This document shows positions 35,922 to 37,535 of a DNA stretch of 37,535 bases, one piece after another. The stretch covers positions 1 through 37,535 of the forward strand of contig CAMDBX010000034.1 in assembly GCA_945889445.1 (NCBI GenBank), given 5' to 3'. This DNA comes from Rhizobium sp. Q54 (GTDB lineage Bacteria > Pseudomonadota > Alphaproteobacteria > Rhizobiales > Aestuariivirgaceae). The first letter of the stretch is position 1; every line of letters starts with the position of its first letter. Both the position numbers and the translations under genes were made by a program. The notes under the pieces are model-generated. The model saw only the letters and a program-made list of their open reading frames with translations. It was not told the origin of the DNA and did not search any database.

Positions 35922-36002
35922 CGGTAAGGGGAGATCTCAGCATACGGCGTGTCCTAGTTTCTGCGCTGCACGTGGGGAGCTCAAGTCGCGGTTTCTGATC
36001 GG

Positions 36003-36064
36003 CACTTTCTTAACCAGGCGAAATGAGAGAAGATAACCTGGAAAGGAAAAGCCCACGCGAAGTA
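36003..36064 (+). repeat. Diverged second copy of the IS3-type leader found near 7186
   Basis: CACTTTCTTAACCAGGCGAA... aligns with 7186-7247 over about 60 bases in the same orientation with only a handful of mismatches and two single-base gaps, sharing AACCAGGCGAA, TGAGAGAAGATA and CCTGGAAAGGA. The orfA ATG seen at 7239 is ACG here. Beyond this the sequences diverge. It is a truncated IS end; nothing else is recognised in 35922-36203. Confidence 0.7.
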
Positions 36065-36203
36065 CCGGCAGGTTCCTCAGCCATACCCCGTATCTTCGGC
36101 ATGCTTCAAATTCTTCAATTTGCGCTGAATGGCCCGATCTTTTGAGGTAATCCGCCCAGCCCGCTAGGACTATGAAACAGGGGGCTAGCAAGATCGTGCA
36201 TAT

Positions 36204-36842
36204 CTACAGAGGAACCTTGGGGCCTCCTGAGGGCTCGGCAAGCCAACATCGGCTGATATGTCCGCCCGCCAGAATAACAGCGGGTGGTGCTTGGGTCGCG
36301 CAGCGCTGAAATGCCCGTGAACAGCGCGTCTGGAATTAACATCCCGAGGAGCGCCTTAGAAGGCTCGGCGTCTCGCCGAGGATGGGCGCTCCGGTGCGAA
36401 GGCGATCCGGGTCGGGATAGGGCTGCGCTGCAATCAAGCCTTCTGCATAAGGATGCGCTGGATGCCCCATCACATCATTGGTGGTGCCAAACTCGACGAT
36501 GCGCCCCATGTACATTATTGCCACCGCATCAGCCACGTGCCGGATGAGCGAGATGTTGTGTGTGAACAGGATATAGGCCATGCAGAACTGGCTCTGTAGA
36601 TTCCGCATGAGATTGAGCACTCCAGCCTGTACCGAAACATCAAGGCCGGCGGTCGGCTTGTCAGCCACAATGAGCTTTGGCGACAAAGAACCGGCTCGCG
36701 CTACGCAAACCCGCCGCGCCTGTCCACCAGAGAGCTCATGAGGATAGCTGTCAGCAAGAGCTGGAGGCAGGCCGACAAGGCTAAGAAGTCTTAGAACTTC
36801 GGCGCCGAGATCCCGCTCTTTCAACCCATTGTACCGGGGCAC
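36204..36842 (-). pseudogene. Truncated peptide/nickel-type ABC ATPase pseudogene (DppD/OppD-like)
   Basis: The frame from 36842 begins at MPRYNGLKERDLGAEVLRLL, with signature ELSGGQARR, Walker B LIVADKPTAGLDVSVQAG and a switch region ILFTHNISLIRHVADAVA. The N-terminal Walker A part is missing: the reading stops at an insertion-sequence fragment. Walker B has Lys in place of the catalytic Glu. A TAA at 36336-36338 interrupts the C-terminal oligopeptide-transporter domain, since homology continues beyond it as FQTRCSRAFQRCATQAPP to TAG at 36204-36206. It was probably part of another peptide-uptake operon before truncation. Confidence 0.75.
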
Positions 36843-36868
36843 GGTTGTGAGACAGTTCGCTGCGCCGG

Positions 36869-37217
36869 TTAGGCTGGCAATTTCAACTCCGTGGCGGCTT
36901 CGGTTGCAAGGGCCCTCTGCTCGGCCCTAATCTGATTGGGCGTCTTGTGCTCATGGCGCTCCCGCAGCCATGAGGCGTTATAGAGATCTGCGAACTCGGC
37001 GAGCCCCTTGCGAAGCGCCTCTATGGTCGGGAAGTACCGGATCCAGTGGAGTTGCTCCTTAAGCGTCTTGATGACCCTCTCCGTCACGCCGTTGCCCTCT
37101 GGCTGGCGCACGAAGGCGGGCGAGCTTTCGATCCCGAGGGATTTGATCTCGTCCTGGAAGTCATCGGCGAGGTAGTTGGAGCCGTTGTCGTGGCGAAGGA
37201 TCAGACCGGCCGCGATG
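36869..37217 (-). pseudogene. IS3-type transposase (rve integrase core) C-terminal fragment
   Basis: The minus frame reads IAAGLILRHDNGSNYLADDF, then SLGIESSPAFVRQPEGNGVTE, RVIKTLKEQL, then a tail to KLPA and stop at 36869. HDNG supplies the second catalytic Asp and GVTERVIKTLKE the catalytic Glu of a DDE integrase; the first Asp and all upstream parts are absent. The frame is closed by TGA at 37235-37237, and the alternative frame there reads on briefly, suggesting a frameshift or rearrangement. It directly abuts the truncated ATPase pseudogene and probably caused that truncation. Confidence 0.75.
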
Positions 37218-37281
37218 TTTTCCCGAGAACGCGGTCAGCGCAGATACGTCCACGCGCTCGATGCCGTGACTTTCGGGGATC

Positions 37282-37519
37282 ATGGAAACCTCGTTGGGTA
37301 GAATCTGGAAGTGGAAACCTGAGTGGAACCCTGAGGGGTGGAAACTGGAACCCTGAGCCGGGGTTTCCAGCCCAGGGTTCCACCCTCATTCACCTGGGGA
37401 GTGAATGATCCAAAATGCAGAAAAGCCCCGGAATACGGGGCTTCTTTCGAATGATGTTGTTCAGGTGATGCGATGATTGTCGGGGTGGAACCTGGAAACT
37501 GGAACCCCAAACTGGAACC
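37282..37519. repeat. Cluster of short TGGAAMC repeats with a long imperfect inverted repeat
   Basis: At least nine TGGAA(A/C)C units lie on the plus strand, several extended to TGGAACCCTGAG. Two more are inverted. GTGGAACCCTGAGGGGTGGAAAC (37323-37345) is an imperfect inverted repeat of 37363-37383, able to form a long stem over a 17-base loop. The array continues to near the window end. No protein-coding meaning is seen. Confidence 0.65.
37421..37446. terminator. Bidirectional intrinsic-terminator-like hairpin
   Basis: GCCCCG (37425-37430) pairs with CGGGGC (37436-37441) around a 5-base loop. A T-rich run follows on the plus strand (TTCTTT) and a TTTT run follows on the minus strand. The gene it serves is not in view on the right side; on the left only IS debris and repeats are present. 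Confidence 0.65.
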
Positions 37520-37535
37520 CTGTCGCTAGCGAAAG

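Noticed and set aside
37280-37535. CRISPR array
   Set aside because: Units are too short, irregularly spaced and partly inverted; no spacer-repeat periodicity.

Overview
The window looks like an accessory, mosaic region of a high-GC alphaproteobacterium, probably Hyphomicrobiales (Rhizobiales; Mesorhizobium, Aminobacter or Chelativorans-like). This rests on the style of the gene families: Ugp/Mal-type and Dpp-type ABC transporters, GcvA-like LysR regulators, an MttB-like/dimethylglycine-dehydrogenase pair, and a TIGR02594-like phage lysis gene. It is inference, not a database result. No rRNA, tRNA or CRISPR array was seen.

Layout. (1) 1-135 is an internally deleted transposase remnant. (2) 285-7094 is a carbohydrate or polyol module: a glycerol-1-phosphate-dehydrogenase-like metal-dependent dehydrogenase, an aldonolactone/alditol oxidase with a covalent-FAD motif, and a complete four-gene ABC importer. 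(3) 7174-9419 is a junkyard: an IS3-type left end, a decayed prophage lysis/tail cassette with very small overlapping genes, and a tyrosine integrase whose catalytic Tyr codon has become a stop. (4) 9625-14847 holds an N,N-dimethylformamidase large-subunit homologue with its iron ligands kept but no small-subunit gene, a GMC oxidoreductase and an M20 amidohydrolase. (5) 15087-15449 is an IS1380-like transposase remnant. (6) 15749-21152 is a Dpp/Opp-type importer (binding protein, two permeases, fused double ATPase) whose first ATPase domain is catalytically degenerate. (7) 22006-30158 holds a LysR regulator, an orphan binding protein, a terminator, and two paralogous CocE/NonD hydrolases flanking an MmgE/PrpD-family gene. 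(8) 30280-30919 is a dead OpuAA/OpuBA-like (betaine-type) ATPase-CBS gene. (9) 30926-35921 is a demethylation module: FAD/GcvT dehydrogenase and MttB-like methyltransferase, with a divergent LysR gene and symmetric operator-like sites between. (10) 36003-37535 holds a second copy of the IS3-type end, a truncated peptide-transporter ATPase pseudogene, a transposase C-terminal fragment, and a cluster of short TGGAAMC repeats.

How the genes may work together (inference). The 9.6-35.9 kb part reads as a catabolic island for scavenged small organic nitrogen compounds, possibly N-methylated amides, esters or betaines. Import would be by the Dpp-like system with two alternative binding proteins. Amide or ester cleavage would be by the DMFase-like, M20 and CocE enzymes, oxidation by the GMC enzyme, and demethylation by the MttB-like and dimethylglycine-dehydrogenase-like proteins. 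Two similar IS-end sequences at about 7.2 and 36.0 kb bracket this part, and nearly every module boundary is marked by a decayed mobile element or dead gene.
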